A DNA stretch of 64,000 nt from Agrobacterium rosae (GCF_002915175.1 NZ_NXEJ01000006.1:504626-568625), one strand, 5' to 3'. Shown: positions 7,849 to 16,450, counted from the first letter of the stretch. Program-made: numbers and translations. The notes: a model not told the origin generated them from the letters alone.

Positions 7849-8670
7849 TTAAGCCCCCTCGGCACTGACCTGCACATCCCGCTCATCAAACGCCGCCTTC
7901 AGCGCCTTGGTCACGTCGCGGGTGGTCGCGAACCAGTTTTCGCTGCGCGCCCAGTAGCGCAATTTTACCGTCGCGCCGTCATTGCTGACGGAATCGATGA
8001 AAGTGGTGGGCGCGGGGTCCAGCAGCACGCGGCTGTCGGAGCGGGCGATGGTCATCAGCATGTTCTGGGCGTCGGCGGTGCTTTCGCCCTTTGGGACGGT
8101 GACGCTGAGTTCGTGGCGGCGGGAGGGGAAGCGGCTGTAGTTGGTGATCGGTACGTTCCAGAGCGTGGAGTTGGGCGCAAGGCGGTAGAGGCCATCGCTG
8201 GTCTTCAGCTCTGTGGCGAAGAGGCCGATTTCAACGACGGTGCCGGTAACAGCGCTGGTTTCGATATATTCGCCGACGCGGAAAGGGCGAAGGACGAGCA
8301 GCATGATGCCAGCGGCGATGTTCTGAAGCGTTCCCTGAAGTGCGAGACCGACGGCCAAGCCTGCGGCACCCAGTGCGGCGAGGATGGATGCGGTCTGAAC
8401 GCCGAACTGTCCGAGCACCATGACGAGCACGAGGATGAGGACGACATAGCGAACAATGCCTGAGAAGAAACGCGCCAGCGTTTCATCGAAACCACGAATG
8501 CGGGAAAGTCCTTCATAGGACCAGCGCTGTAACAACATCGCTGCAACCCAGCCGATGATGAGCAGTATAAGAGCGCCGACGATCGAGAAGGAATATTGAA
8601 CCATCAAGGCGCTTGCCTGGCGAAGTGCCGCCTGGGATGCGACGATGATATCGGTTGCCTGCTGGTCCAT
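7849..8670 (-). CDS. Small-conductance mechanosensitive channel, MscS family
   Basis: This 273-aa protein is a homoheptameric inner-membrane channel type that releases solutes on hypo-osmotic shock. Three N-terminal transmembrane segments are visible. The pore-lining third helix reads GLAVGLALQGTLQNIAAG, followed by the beta domain (RPFRVGEYIE) and a C-terminal mixed domain. The ATG at 8670 (MDQQATD) is chosen because AAGGGC lies about 11 nt upstream; the frame extends upstream but that part is basic and Cys-rich and does not look like this family. Confidence 0.88.
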   Translation of the reverse strand: MDQQATDIIVASQAALRQASALMVQYSFSIVGALILLIIGWVAAMLLQRWSYEGLSRIRGFDETLARFFSGIVRYVVLILVLVMVLGQFGVQTASILAALGAAGLAVGLALQGTLQNIAAGIMLLVLRPFRVGEYIETSAVTGTVVEIGLFATELKTSDGLYRLAPNSTLWNVPITNYSRFPSRRHELSVTVPKGESTADAQNMLMTIARSDSRVLLDPAPTTFIDSVSNDGATVKLRYWARSENWFATTRDVTKALKAAFDERDVQVSAEGA

Positions 8671-8743
8671 AAAACTGCCCTTGTTCAATTTCAGTTGATT
8701 TCGTAACGAATGATGTCGGGCAGAGTTCCGCTTTTTTTCGCGG

Positions 8744-9262
8744 TTACGCCAGAACCGGCAACACGAAGGGCACGTTGCCATCCGTATCCGCACCGCGCCC
8801 AATCGTCTTGATCGCGGCAATCAGCGCACCGCCACGACCCAGCAACCGGTCGCCGATTTCAATGATGCGGGCATTGGGTGTGGCATAGGGGGAAACGGTG
8901 CGAAGCCGTGCGGCAAGGGCCGCATCGTCCTGCTCAGGCTGAACCGCAAGAGCGACGATAATGGCCGCAGCCGGGGAGCGGGAAACGCCCATCCAGCAAT
9001 GGATCAGCAGCGGGGCCGATTGATCCCAGCCATGGGCGAAATCGATCAGTTGCTGAACGTGCAGATCGTCAGGCGCAATCAGCTTGTCGGTGCCTTTGAA
9101 GGTTATGTCGTTCATTTGCAGCGTCAGATGCCGGTCTGCGGAAATCACAGCAGGGCGATGAAAGGCCTGCTCCTTGGCAATCAACGTCACCATTTCCCGC
9201 GACTTATGGCGCACGGCCATTTCCGCGATACGCGAAAGAGGGCAAACAACGATCTGGCTCAT
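8744..9262 (-). CDS. Tyrosine/dual-specificity protein phosphatase-like protein
   Basis: The 172-aa protein has the cysteine phosphatase signature HCWMGVSRS, with Cys89 and Arg95 giving CX5R, and a following Pro-Ala-rich helix. This is the active-site loop of protein tyrosine and dual-specificity phosphatases; the natural substrate is unknown. Its ATG overlaps the stop of the HD hydrolase gene by 4 bp, and the HD gene follows ygfZ by 2 bp, so three proteins are made from one coupled message. Confidence 0.8.
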   Translation of the reverse strand: MSQIVVCPLSRIAEMAVRHKSREMVTLIAKEQAFHRPAVISADRHLTLQMNDITFKGTDKLIAPDDLHVQQLIDFAHGWDQSAPLLIHCWMGVSRSPAAAIIVALAVQPEQDDAALAARLRTVSPYATPNARIIEIGDRLLGRGGALIAAIKTIGRGADTDGNVPFVLPVLA

Positions 9263-9870
9263 GCCTTGCCCTTTCGCAGCACATCAATGGCCTCGAAGCG
9301 GTCGATGAAGCGGCTTTGGGCTTCAAGGGCTGGCACGGGGTCTATCTCGATCATGTCCTTGGTAATACCGCGCGGCAGGCCGAAAAACTTCTGCGCTTCA
9401 GCCATGGAAAACCCGGCAAGTTCGGTCGCTTCGAAATAGGCGGCCACAGTGTCCGCCTTCTTGATGCGGTCTTTGAGATCGCGGCTGGCATGCGGCGGCA
9501 GGGCAAAGCGCAGGTGCACGGCGGCTTCCAGCCGCTTCTCCACGCTCTTGTAGCCACCACCCACCACGGATTTGAACGGGGAGATCATGTCGCCGATGAC
9601 ATATTCGGGCGCATCATGCAGCAGCGCCATCAGCATATCGTCAGGCGTGGCAGCGGCGTTCATCCGGCAAAAGACCGTCTCGACGATCAGGCTGTGTTGC
9701 GCAACCGAAAAGGCATGGTCGCCGCGCGTCTGGCCGTTCCAGCGCGCCACACGGGCAAGACCATGGGCGATATCCGCCAGCTCCACGTCGAGCGGTGAGG
9801 GGTCCAGCAGGTCCAGCCGCCTGCCGGAAAGCATGCGCTGCCATGCGCGGGGTGTCTTAGACGTCGCCAC
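9259..9870 (-). CDS. HD-domain hydrolase, YfbR-like
   Basis: The 203-aa metal-dependent phosphohydrolase resembles YfbR-type 5'-deoxynucleotidases. Visible metal/catalytic motifs are the His in FSVAQHS, LLHDAPEYVIGD (the HD pair and Glu) and the Asp in IKKADT. I placed the start at the GTG at 9870 (VATSKTPRAW). It lies 2 bp after the ygfZ stop and has GGAAG about 9 nt upstream; a longer ATG start at 9927 would overlap ygfZ by 55 bp. It overlaps the phosphatase gene by 4 bp. Confidence 0.78.
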   Translation of the reverse strand: MATSKTPRAWQRMLSGRRLDLLDPSPLDVELADIAHGLARVARWNGQTRGDHAFSVAQHSLIVETVFCRMNAAATPDDMLMALLHDAPEYVIGDMISPFKSVVGGGYKSVEKRLEAAVHLRFALPPHASRDLKDRIKKADTVAAYFEATELAGFSMAEAQKFFGLPRGITKDMIEIDPVPALEAQSRFIDRFEAIDVLRKGKA

Positions 9871-9872
9871 GC

Positions 9873-10733
9873 TCAGTCTTCCGAAGTGGCTGACGGATCG
9901 ACAGCGGGAAAGGTGAGGCCGCTCCATGCGGGCAGGGCAACGGTCACGGCGATGCCGCCGGTGGTGATATCCGTGCCAGATGCCATGGCATCTGCGGCGC
10001 GATCCGTGCGAATGATCGCCAGACCCTGCTTTCCGCTGACAGAGCCGAGTGTACCAATAGGCTTGCTGCCCGCGACGATTTCCGTGCCGGTAGCGGGGAG
10101 TTCAGCTTCGGAGGTCACGATGACCACGCGGCGTCGCGCCGTGCCGCGATGTTTCATGCGCGAGACGACTTCCTGACCGACAAAGCAGCCTTTTTTGAAC
10201 GACACGCCGTCATTCACGTCCATCAGCACATCATGCGGAAAGGCGTCGCTCAGCGCGTAATCGATACCGGCGACGACGATGCCGTTTGCGGCGCGCAGGG
10301 CATCATAGGGGGAGGCTTCGCCAGAGGCGGCAGAACCGGGCAGCCGGTAGAGTTCGACGCCAGCTTTGGCAAAACGGCTATCCTTGATGGCACCTTCGGG
10401 TGCGGCTTCGTCCCAGAATACGCTTGCGCCCTTGGCTTCGTCCGCCTTCAAATCCACCGGCGCGCGCAGCTTGTACATGGTCAGGCGACGCAGCAGCGCG
10501 TCCTGCTGGTCCGCGCCCGTTTCCAGAACGTAACCTTCACCATTCCGCCAGATCACAAATTCGAACATGATCTTGCCCTGCGGCGTCAGCAGCGCGCCGA
10601 CGCGTGCTTCGCTTTCAGGTAGTGAGTCGAGATCGGGCGTGATCAGATTTTGCAGGAAATCCGTGGCTCCGGTGCCGGAGACATGAATGAATGCGCGGTC
10701 TACTAGGAATGCGGAGGACATGTGCTTTACCAT
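9873..10733 (-). CDS. ygfZ: YgfZ/GcvT-domain folate-binding protein
   Basis: The 286-aa protein carries the YgfZ hallmark KGCFVGQE in the second half, with the reactive Cys, plus an N-terminal GcvT-like fold (DFLQNLITPDL). YgfZ proteins bind tetrahydrofolate and help assembly or repair of certain Fe-S enzymes, including MiaB; that role is taken from the family. The start could be the ATG at 10733 or at 10721; neither has a strong ribosome site. It is the first gene of the ygfZ-HD-phosphatase set. Confidence 0.85.
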   Translation of the reverse strand: MVKHMSSAFLVDRAFIHVSGTGATDFLQNLITPDLDSLPESEARVGALLTPQGKIMFEFVIWRNGEGYVLETGADQQDALLRRLTMYKLRAPVDLKADEAKGASVFWDEAAPEGAIKDSRFAKAGVELYRLPGSAASGEASPYDALRAANGIVVAGIDYALSDAFPHDVLMDVNDGVSFKKGCFVGQEVVSRMKHRGTARRRVVIVTSEAELPATGTEIVAGSKPIGTLGSVSGKQGLAIIRTDRAADAMASGTDITTGGIAVTVALPAWSGLTFPAVDPSATSED

Positions 10734-10793
10734 TCGGGTTGGTTTACCCCGAACAGTTAAGGTCTTTAACCACCAACGGCAAGCGTTGTGACT

Positions 10794-11522
10794 TCAGTCA
10801 CCGGCGCTAAAGAACTTCCACTGGCCATCAGGCGAGATGCCGATGCGGTAAAAGCTGTAATTGCCATATTCCTGCATGTCGGCCAAATCGCCTGCCGTGA
10901 TGATGCGCAGCAACTCCACCTTTTCCGGCGGTGTCAGCGTCGTCAGCGACTTTCCAGCGAAATAGGGGAAGACATACATTTCATCTGGGGTGCCAGCATC
11001 GACCCGTGCATAACCTGTGGAGAGGAGGTCGATGATGATGGCGAGCACTTCCAACCCGTCTGGATCACCGGAAAAGCTTTTCAGAGCGGCAATCGGGTCA
11101 TTGCCGTTGTCGCCATCCACGCGGGCCTGGCTGGGGCCGGTATTGACGAGCGGACGCAGCTTTTCGATGTCGCCGGTGGAAGCGGCATCGATGATGAGCT
11201 GGCGCAGGCGACGCACGGGTTCCGGTGCCTTGCTGATATCATGTTCGATCTGTGCGGAAATCTGCGGCGCGTCGGCCTGCTGTCCGGATGAGCGGTTCAC
11301 CAGAGGATCCGGCAGGGGAATGCCGTCCGAATCGCCTTCCACTGCTTCCGGTTCAACGGGCTGCTGCTTGTCGGCGGGCTTTTCGCTCTCACTTGCCGCG
11401 TCCGGTGCCGGGCGAAGCTCGGAAAGCGCAAAGGCACCATGGGGCACGCTGGCAACGGCCAGCGACAACATCAAGGAAAGCGCGGCAGAAGAGCGCAAAA
11501 GCCCCTTGCTAAAGCAAGACAT
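10794..11522 (-). CDS. Exported conserved hypothetical protein
   Basis: The 242-aa protein starts with a classical signal peptide (SSAALSLMLSLAVASVPHGAFA) and continues with a low-complexity acidic/Pro-rich stretch (about residues 35-90). A folded C-terminal domain has features such as DPIAALKSFSGD and ISPDGQWKFFSAGD. It is probably periplasmic. I do not recognise a characterised family. It lies 60 bp upstream of ygfZ on the same strand and follows the 85-aa protein gene by 14 bp, so it may be co-transcribed with both. Confidence 0.7.
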   Translation of the reverse strand: MSCFSKGLLRSSAALSLMLSLAVASVPHGAFALSELRPAPDAASESEKPADKQQPVEPEAVEGDSDGIPLPDPLVNRSSGQQADAPQISAQIEHDISKAPEPVRRLRQLIIDAASTGDIEKLRPLVNTGPSQARVDGDNGNDPIAALKSFSGDPDGLEVLAIIIDLLSTGYARVDAGTPDEMYVFPYFAGKSLTTLTPPEKVELLRIITAGDLADMQEYGNYSFYRIGISPDGQWKFFSAGD

Positions 11523-11536
11523 GACTGAACTCCGGC

Positions 11537-11794
11537 TTACTGAATAATACGGTGAGGGGAGAATTCGCCCTCGAGCATCCGCTGACGCAGCGATTCGAGC
11601 ATGGCTTCAGCGCCTGCTTCACCATGCATACGGACGGTTTCGCGCATGGCCAGAGCAATAGCGGCGTCTGCGATGATCTCCGGCTCGATGCCATCGGCCA
11701 TACCATCGGCCCATGCTTCGTTCTGATGTTCCAGAGCGACCTGCATTTTTTCATGCACGATCATATCGTGGATTTCGTTACGGCTTGTTTGCAT
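11537..11794 (-). CDS. Small conserved hypothetical protein (85 aa)
   Basis: An acidic, helical 85-aa protein with alternating Glu/Ala/Met-rich segments (IADAAIALAMRETVRMHGE) and no membrane segment or known motif. It is preferred over an overlapping frame on the same strand because its codon use is Ala/Glu-rich and GC3-high like its neighbours. An internal ATG at residue 11 is an alternative start. No function can be assigned; it sits just upstream of the exported hypothetical protein. Confidence 0.6.
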   Translation of the reverse strand: MQTSRNEIHDMIVHEKMQVALEHQNEAWADGMADGIEPEIIADAAIALAMRETVRMHGEAGAEAMLESLRQRMLEGEFSPHRIIQ

Positions 11795-11882
11795 CTTTCA
11801 TCCTCGACAGGCAGGCAACTCGTTACCACCCTGTTAACAACTCTAACAGTCTTTTATCAAAACGGCACGGCCTGCGGCCAAA

Positions 11883-11900
11883 AGAGGTTAATAAACCTCT
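11883..11900 (-). terminator. Possible terminator hairpin after the TIGR02301 gene
   Basis: AGAGGTT/AACCTCT form a 7-bp stem with a 4-nt loop overlapping the stop codon at 11899, followed on the minus strand by TTTT. The stem is short and AT-rich, so termination is uncertain. Confidence 0.4.
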
Positions 11901-12333
11901 AATTTCCAAACCTAGACGCGATTTCTTGCGCCAGTGTTGCCCCTTCGATACGGTATTTCTCTTCCGCCGCAATTGCAGCCGACGTGCAGGTGGTGTGGAC
12001 CGCTGCAAATGTGCGGTATCCGCGGTTGAAAGCGGCCGTCATGCGTTGTTTGCGCTCCGGTTCGCTGGCGGTATCCGCCACCAGCAGATCGTTCATCGCC
12101 TTGCGCCATTCTTCCGAACCGGAGGCCGGGCAAATCGTGCGCAGATATTGCACCGCACCCAGTATTTCAGACAGCCGCGCCATCTGGTTATCGTAAGGGG
12201 CAGGCTTGTTGGCCGGCGGTGGTGCAACGGATTTTACCGACGGCTGCGCACCAACCTGAGATGTCATCGGCAAGGCAATGCCGAGACCCAGAAGCAGTGA
12301 GAGCAAAATCCGTGGTTTCATCAGTTTACGCAT
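11899..12333 (-). CDS. TIGR02301-like exported protein
   Basis: The 144-aa protein has a signal peptide (MRKLMKPRILLSLLLGLGIA...), a Pro/Ala linker, and a helical domain with two Cys (RTICPAS and HTTCTSA) that could form a disulfide. The LSEILGAVQYLRTIC segment matches my recollection of the TIGR02301 family of uncharacterised alphaproteobacterial periplasmic proteins. Start candidates are ATG 12333 and ATG 12321; neither has a strong ribosome site. It is 50 bp downstream of the Nudix gene on the same strand. Confidence 0.72.
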   Translation of the reverse strand: MRKLMKPRILLSLLLGLGIALPMTSQVGAQPSVKSVAPPPANKPAPYDNQMARLSEILGAVQYLRTICPASGSEEWRKAMNDLLVADTASEPERKQRMTAAFNRGYRTFAAVHTTCTSAAIAAEEKYRIEGATLAQEIASRFGN

Positions 12334-12383
12334 TACCCGACATGTCGTTTCGACAACGTGTGCACAACTAGCCGCGATTCTGC

Positions 12384-12803
12384 TCAGCATTGCAACTGGC
12401 CCAGCAAACGTTCAGCGCATTCCACAACGCTGTCAGGCGCGGGCAGACTGCGGATTTCCTCCAGCGTGTACCAGCCCGCATCCGCAGCATCATCTGCCGC
12501 CAGCACAGCGGCTTCAGCATCCGCTTCCACAGTGTAGACCGAAAGGAAGAAATGGCTCGTCAAATGTCCGTCGGCGTCATGGCTTGGCAGATCATAGGTC
12601 GCGAAAAGCTGTGGATGACGGGCAATGATGCCGGTTTCCTCCTCCAGTTCACGCAGCGCCGTCACTTCAGGTGTTTCTCCGGGCTCGCCGCGACCGCCGG
12701 GAAAGGCGAACATATCCTGTGATGGCGGGTTGATGCGCCGCACGAGCAGCACACGATCACCACGTCGGACGATTGCGGAAGAGGCAGGTTGGGGCAGGGG
12801 CAT
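12384..12803 (-). CDS. Nudix hydrolase
   Basis: The 139-aa protein has the Nudix box spanning GRGEPGET, RELEEETGI with the REUXEEXGU core that binds Mg2+. Family members hydrolyse nucleoside diphosphate-linked compounds, including oxidised nucleotides, NADH or ADP-ribose; the substrate here is not evident. The preceding FAFPGGRGE sequence resembles MutT/ADP-ribose-type members. It lies between a glutathione transferase gene and the TIGR02301 gene, all on the minus strand. Confidence 0.88.
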   Translation of the reverse strand: MPLPQPASSAIVRRGDRVLLVRRINPPSQDMFAFPGGRGEPGETPEVTALRELEEETGIIARHPQLFATYDLPSHDADGHLTSHFFLSVYTVEADAEAAVLAADDAADAGWYTLEEIRSLPAPDSVVECAERLLGQLQC

Positions 12804-12840
12804 GCAGTGTCCTTATAAGGTTATGCATGCCATTATGCGC

Positions 12841-13521
12841 TCAACCTTGCAGGAAACGTGGCGGCATCTTATCGTTGTAGGGAAAATACTGAAAATAGGG
12901 CCGCGCCTCGGCAATCGTGCGCCTGACCGAAGGGCGCTCCATCAGTCGCTCGAAATAAGCCTTGGTGTTCGGCATGTCATCTTTGAACGGATGAAGGATC
13001 GACGCGTAAAACAGAGCAGGCGATGCCGCGCAATCCGCCATGGAGAAATGATCAGCGCCCGCCCACAGCCTTCCGGTCATGTGTTTTTCAAGCACGGCAT
13101 AGGCCTTGTCCAGCATCGCAAAGGCTTCCGTAACGCCGTGCGGATCAAGGCAATCGGCCGGACGCAGCCGCTCCCCGACGATCCTCTGCATCGGCATATG
13201 GACGTAAAGGTCGAAAAAGCGGTCCCACAGCCGCGTCTGCAACGCCTGCTCCGCATCCACGGGCAACAGCTGCGCCGCACCCGGATAGTGCTGCTGCACA
13301 TATTCGATCATGATGCTGGTTTCCGGAATATCCATGCCGGTGGCGCTATCATGCAGCACGGGAATTTTACCAATGGCCCAGCGCGAAAACAGCGCCTCTC
13401 TTGATTCGGAATCACCAAAATTGACCGTAACTGCTTCAAAAGGCGTCTCGTTTTCGTAAAGCGCAACAAGAGCCTTGTGACAAAAGGATGAGAGCGGATG
13501 AAGGTAGAGCGTAAGGGTCAT
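12841..13521 (-). CDS. Glutathione S-transferase family protein
   Basis: The 226-aa cytosolic protein has an N-terminal thioredoxin-like GST domain (LYLHPLSSFCHKALVALYE, with Ser/Cys at the usual catalytic helix start), the glutathione-binding IPVLHD and ETSIMIEY segments, and an all-helical C-terminal domain with FSMADCAASPALF (N-capping box). It probably conjugates or reduces electrophiles with glutathione. It is divergent from ynfA. Confidence 0.87.
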   Translation of the reverse strand: MTLTLYLHPLSSFCHKALVALYENETPFEAVTVNFGDSESREALFSRWAIGKIPVLHDSATGMDIPETSIMIEYVQQHYPGAAQLLPVDAEQALQTRLWDRFFDLYVHMPMQRIVGERLRPADCLDPHGVTEAFAMLDKAYAVLEKHMTGRLWAGADHFSMADCAASPALFYASILHPFKDDMPNTKAYFERLMERPSVRRTIAEARPYFQYFPYNDKMPPRFLQG

Positions 13522-13638
13522 GGTACCAGTTCCAATAAGTGATGGTCTTCAAGACGCGGCATTCAATATCGGATTGCTTCCGATATGATGCGCCAAAGGA
13601 ATCGAAAATTCCACACTGTCGTTTGGCTGGAAAACGGA

Positions 13639-13962
13639 ATGAAACTCTACCTCATCTACGCAGCCGCAGCGCTTGCCGAGATCGCCGGATGTTTTGCATT
13701 CTGGGCGTGGCTGCGCATGGAAAAATCCGGCGCGTGGATTTTGCCGGGGATGGTTTTGCTCGCAGCTTTTGCGTGGTTGCTGACGCTGGTACCGACAGAG
13801 GCGGCGGGCAGGGCCTATGCGGCTTATGGCGGCATCTATATTGTTGCCTCATTGATCTGGCTGTGGAGTGTGGAAGGACATGTGCCGGATCGTTGGGATG
13901 TGGCGGGCGGCGTTGTTTGTCTGGCGGGTGCATCGCTCATTCTTTTTGGACCGAGAGGTTAA
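13639..13962 (+). CDS. UPF0060 / YnfA family small membrane protein
   Basis: The 107-aa protein has four hydrophobic segments and the family-typical features [13 protein letters not shown] and [10 protein letters not shown]. YnfA proteins resemble small multidrug resistance transporters; transport of toxic cations is suggested for some members. I chose the ATG at 13639 ([14 protein letters not shown]) because it gives the family length, while an ATG at 13585 would add a basic non-homologous leader. It ends 3 bp before the YedK-like gene. Confidence 0.85.
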   Translation: MKLYLIYAAAALAEIAGCFAFWAWLRMEKSGAWILPGMVLLAAFAWLLTLVPTEAAGRAYAAYGGIYIVASLIWLWSVEGHVPDRWDVAGGVVCLAGASLILFGPRG

Positions 13963-13965
13963 GTC

Positions 13966-14727
13966 ATGTGCGGGCGGTTTGTCTTGAATGCTTCGCCGGA
14001 AGAGGTGGCGGACTATCTGGATCTGATCGGGCTGGAGGATTTTCCGGCGCGGTTCAACATTGCGCCGACCCAGCCCATTCTCATCGTGCTCGAAGGCACG
14101 CAGCCTGAACCGGGCAGCAATCTGCCCAACCGGCAGGCCATGCTGGTGCGATGGGGCTTCATGCCCGGCTGGGTGAAAGACCCCAAGGAATTTCCGCTGC
14201 TGATCAATGCCCGGTCCGAAACGGCCATCGGCAAGGCGTCATTTCGCGCCGCCATGCGCCACCGGCGCGTTCTCATTCCCGCTACGGGATTTTACGAATG
14301 GCGCAGACCCGCCAAGGATGAAGGTGGAAAGCCGCAGGCTTTTTACATCAAGCCCAAAAAAGGCGGCATCATTGCCTTCGCCGGATTGATGGAGACATGG
14401 TCCTCTGCCGATGGTTCGGAGGTAGATACCGGCGCAATCCTCACCACATCCGCAAATCGCTCCATCGCGCGCATTCACGACCGCATGCCGGTGGTGATCT
14501 CACCCGAGGACTTCAGCCGGTGGCTGGATTGCAAAACGCAAGAGCCGCGCGAAATCCTTGATCTGATGAAAGCAGCCGACGAGGACTTCTTCGAGATGAT
14601 CCCGGTGTCTGACAAGGTCAACAAGGTCGCCAATACAGGTGCCGATTTGCTTGAGCCGGTGGCGGAAGTGCTGGCTCCCGCACCAAAACAAGCGCCCAGA
14701 GACGATGCGCAAATGTCGTTGTTCTGA
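13966..14727 (+). CDS. SOS response-associated peptidase, YedK/HMCES family
   Basis: The 253-aa protein starts MCGRF, with Cys2 as the residue that forms the thiazolidine crosslink to abasic sites in single-stranded DNA after Met removal. Other conserved parts are RFNIAPTQ, RSET, TGFYEWRR with the catalytic Glu, and the His in IHDRMPVV. It shields abasic sites in single-stranded DNA; I infer that role from the family. It is 3 bp downstream of ynfA and convergent with the diguanylate cyclase gene. Confidence 0.92.
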   Translation: MCGRFVLNASPEEVADYLDLIGLEDFPARFNIAPTQPILIVLEGTQPEPGSNLPNRQAMLVRWGFMPGWVKDPKEFPLLINARSETAIGKASFRAAMRHRRVLIPATGFYEWRRPAKDEGGKPQAFYIKPKKGGIIAFAGLMETWSSADGSEVDTGAILTTSANRSIARIHDRMPVVISPEDFSRWLDCKTQEPREILDLMKAADEDFFEMIPVSDKVNKVANTGADLLEPVAEVLAPAPKQAPRDDAQMSLF

Positions 14728-14739
14728 GCGAGAAACCCG

Positions 14740-16038
14740 TTATCGCCGGTCGATTTCGCGCATTTCGCTGCGAATGGTGACGTCGGAATAGACCTGGTTT
14801 CGCCCATTGGCTTTTGCAACGTAAAGCAACTGGTCGGCTGCCGTCAGTTGGTGGTCGATGGAGCCGCCCGTTTCAACCTCCACCACGCCCACGGAGATCG
14901 TGAGCGCAATATCCGTACCGCTCAAAGCTTTGCCGTTGCTCTCGACTTCCATACGCAAGCGCTCACAAAAAGCATGCGCTTTCTCGCCGTCCAGTCCTTT
15001 GAGGAAGATCGCAAATTCCTCGCCGCCAATACGGGCGACGATATGGTCTTGCGGCTCGCAGAAGCTGGAGAGCAGCTGTGACAGTTTCTTGAGCGCCTTA
15101 TCACCGGCATTATGGCCAAATGTATCGTTGATCTGCTTGAAGTGATCGATATCCAGAATAGCGACGGCGCCGCTACTGATCGTCCCGTCACTGTTTTTCA
15201 ATGCGTTGAGAAGGACATCCGCTTGCTCGAAGAATGAGCGCCGGTTGGGCAGACCGGTCAGGTGGTCCTTTTCCGCAAGTTCACGCAGCCGCATCAGTTG
15301 CTTCAGGGTTTCGACATTGTTGTCGATGCGACATTGCAACTCCTCGGGTACGAAGGGCCTGTAAATGAAGTCCGATGCGCCAGCCTTGAGAAAGTGTGCG
15401 GACAGCATCCTGTCTGTGGAAGAAGAAACGCCAATGATCCGAATATCCTCGGAGGAACGTTTTGCACGAATGAGCCGCGTCAGCTCATAACCGTCCATGT
15501 CAGGCATGTAGTAGTCGGTAATCACCAGTTGGATTGAGGAATCGCCGGATAGTATGTCCAGCGCCTGTGCGCCCGAATGGGCTTCGCGCACGCTGAAATT
15601 CTGCCGCGTCAAAATTTCCACGAGACTTGATCTCGCAGCCTTGGCATCATCGACGATGAGAATGGAAAATTGACGGTTGGTCAAAATCCGCTCCACGGTT
15701 TTGACCACTGTATCCACCGTACGGCGTCCGTCCTTGACGATGTAGTCGATGATTTTCTTCTCGGCATAATGCTGCCGCGCTTTTTCATCCACTGTCGCTG
15801 TGAAGACGATGGTGGGGACCTTGTGCTTTTCCAGCAGATTTAGGATTTCACCGTTCGGCGCATCGGCAACTGTCAGCCCGGTCAATGCCAGGGTAAAATT
15901 GTGCTGCGTCAGCAGGCCGGAGGCCTCCTTCAGGCTCTCGCAGTGAAAAATCTCAGCTGCCGTATCGTCTGTAAGTTTGTTTTTGAGCAAGATGGATAGA
16001 GCAACGGAATCTTCGATGAGAAGAATTTTATCCTGCAT
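14740..16038 (-). CDS. PleD-like response regulator with two receiver domains and GGDEF diguanylate cyclase
   Basis: The 432-aa protein has receiver 1 (about 1-118), receiver 2 (about 124-242) and a GGDEF domain (about 255-425) with GGEEF at 338-342. Receiver 2 keeps the phosphoacceptor Asp175 (VITDYYMPDMDG). In receiver 1 the expected Asp is Gly54 (ALTGLTV), so that domain is probably not phosphorylated. The cyclase makes c-di-GMP. The usual inhibitory RxxD site before GGEEF is not conserved (the stretch reads EPQDHIVARI). No histidine kinase gene lies nearby. It is convergent with the YedK-like gene. Confidence 0.9.
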   Translation of the reverse strand: MQDKILLIEDSVALSILLKNKLTDDTAAEIFHCESLKEASGLLTQHNFTLALTGLTVADAPNGEILNLLEKHKVPTIVFTATVDEKARQHYAEKKIIDYIVKDGRRTVDTVVKTVERILTNRQFSILIVDDAKAARSSLVEILTRQNFSVREAHSGAQALDILSGDSSIQLVITDYYMPDMDGYELTRLIRAKRSSEDIRIIGVSSSTDRMLSAHFLKAGASDFIYRPFVPEELQCRIDNNVETLKQLMRLRELAEKDHLTGLPNRRSFFEQADVLLNALKNSDGTISSGAVAILDIDHFKQINDTFGHNAGDKALKKLSQLLSSFCEPQDHIVARIGGEEFAIFLKGLDGEKAHAFCERLRMEVESNGKALSGTDIALTISVGVVEVETGGSIDHQLTAADQLLYVAKANGRNQVYSDVTIRSEMREIDRR

Positions 16039-16253
16039 GACCTGGTCTCAACTTCTGAAAACGAATTGCGGAGTCATTGTTTTCGTTAAGCTGAAAAGCT
16101 CAGTTGCAGCAAACAGTGAAGAAACAATCATCCGAAAAGGCGTCGCGATTTGTAAAATTTAATATGTATTTAGTCTGTTTTACTTTTTCGTGAAGAGCCC
16201 AATTTTTACGATGAAATAGCGCATATCGAGTTTACGGCTGTGTGAACCGGCCA

Positions 16254-16280
16254 ATAAAAATGGCACCTCGAAGGGTGCCA
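16254..16280 (-). terminator. Rho-independent terminator after the 44-aa protein gene
   Basis: TGGCACC/GGTGCCA form a 7-bp stem with a 6-nt loop (16261-16280), followed on the minus strand by TTTTTATT. It lies 36 bp after the stop of the small gene. Confidence 0.75.
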
Positions 16281-16315
16281 GTTCTGGTCAGCTTATGAGC
16301 GAATACCGCTAAAGA

Positions 16316-16450
16316 TCAGGCCGCCTTTGACTCTTTCGGCTTGCGTGTCAGCATCATCGCAGCGGCTGCTACCGCCTTGAGACCGAGTGGTCTGTAGTGG
16401 CTGTTAAGATCAGGCTTTGCCGCCGATTCGGTGTTTTTCGTCTCGCTCAT
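16316..16450 (-). CDS. Small protein (44 aa), function unknown
   Basis: The short frame MSETKNTESAAKPDLNSHYR... encodes a 44-aa basic protein with a C-terminal Ala-rich helix and a Lys/Arg tail (MMLTRKPKESKAA). The frame runs further upstream, but the ATG at 16450 has GGAG 8 nt before it and marks the likely start. A clear terminator follows the stop, so this is an independent small transcription unit. The HYRPLGLKAVAAA segment looks like short proteins common in Rhizobiaceae, from memory. No function is known to me. Confidence 0.65.
   Translation of the reverse strand: MSETKNTESAAKPDLNSHYRPLGLKAVAAAAMMLTRKPKESKAA

Noticed and set aside
10757-10768. TTAA-N5-TTAA pattern resembling a CtrA site
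   Set aside because: The CtrA consensus needs a 7-bp spacer; the spacing here is 5.
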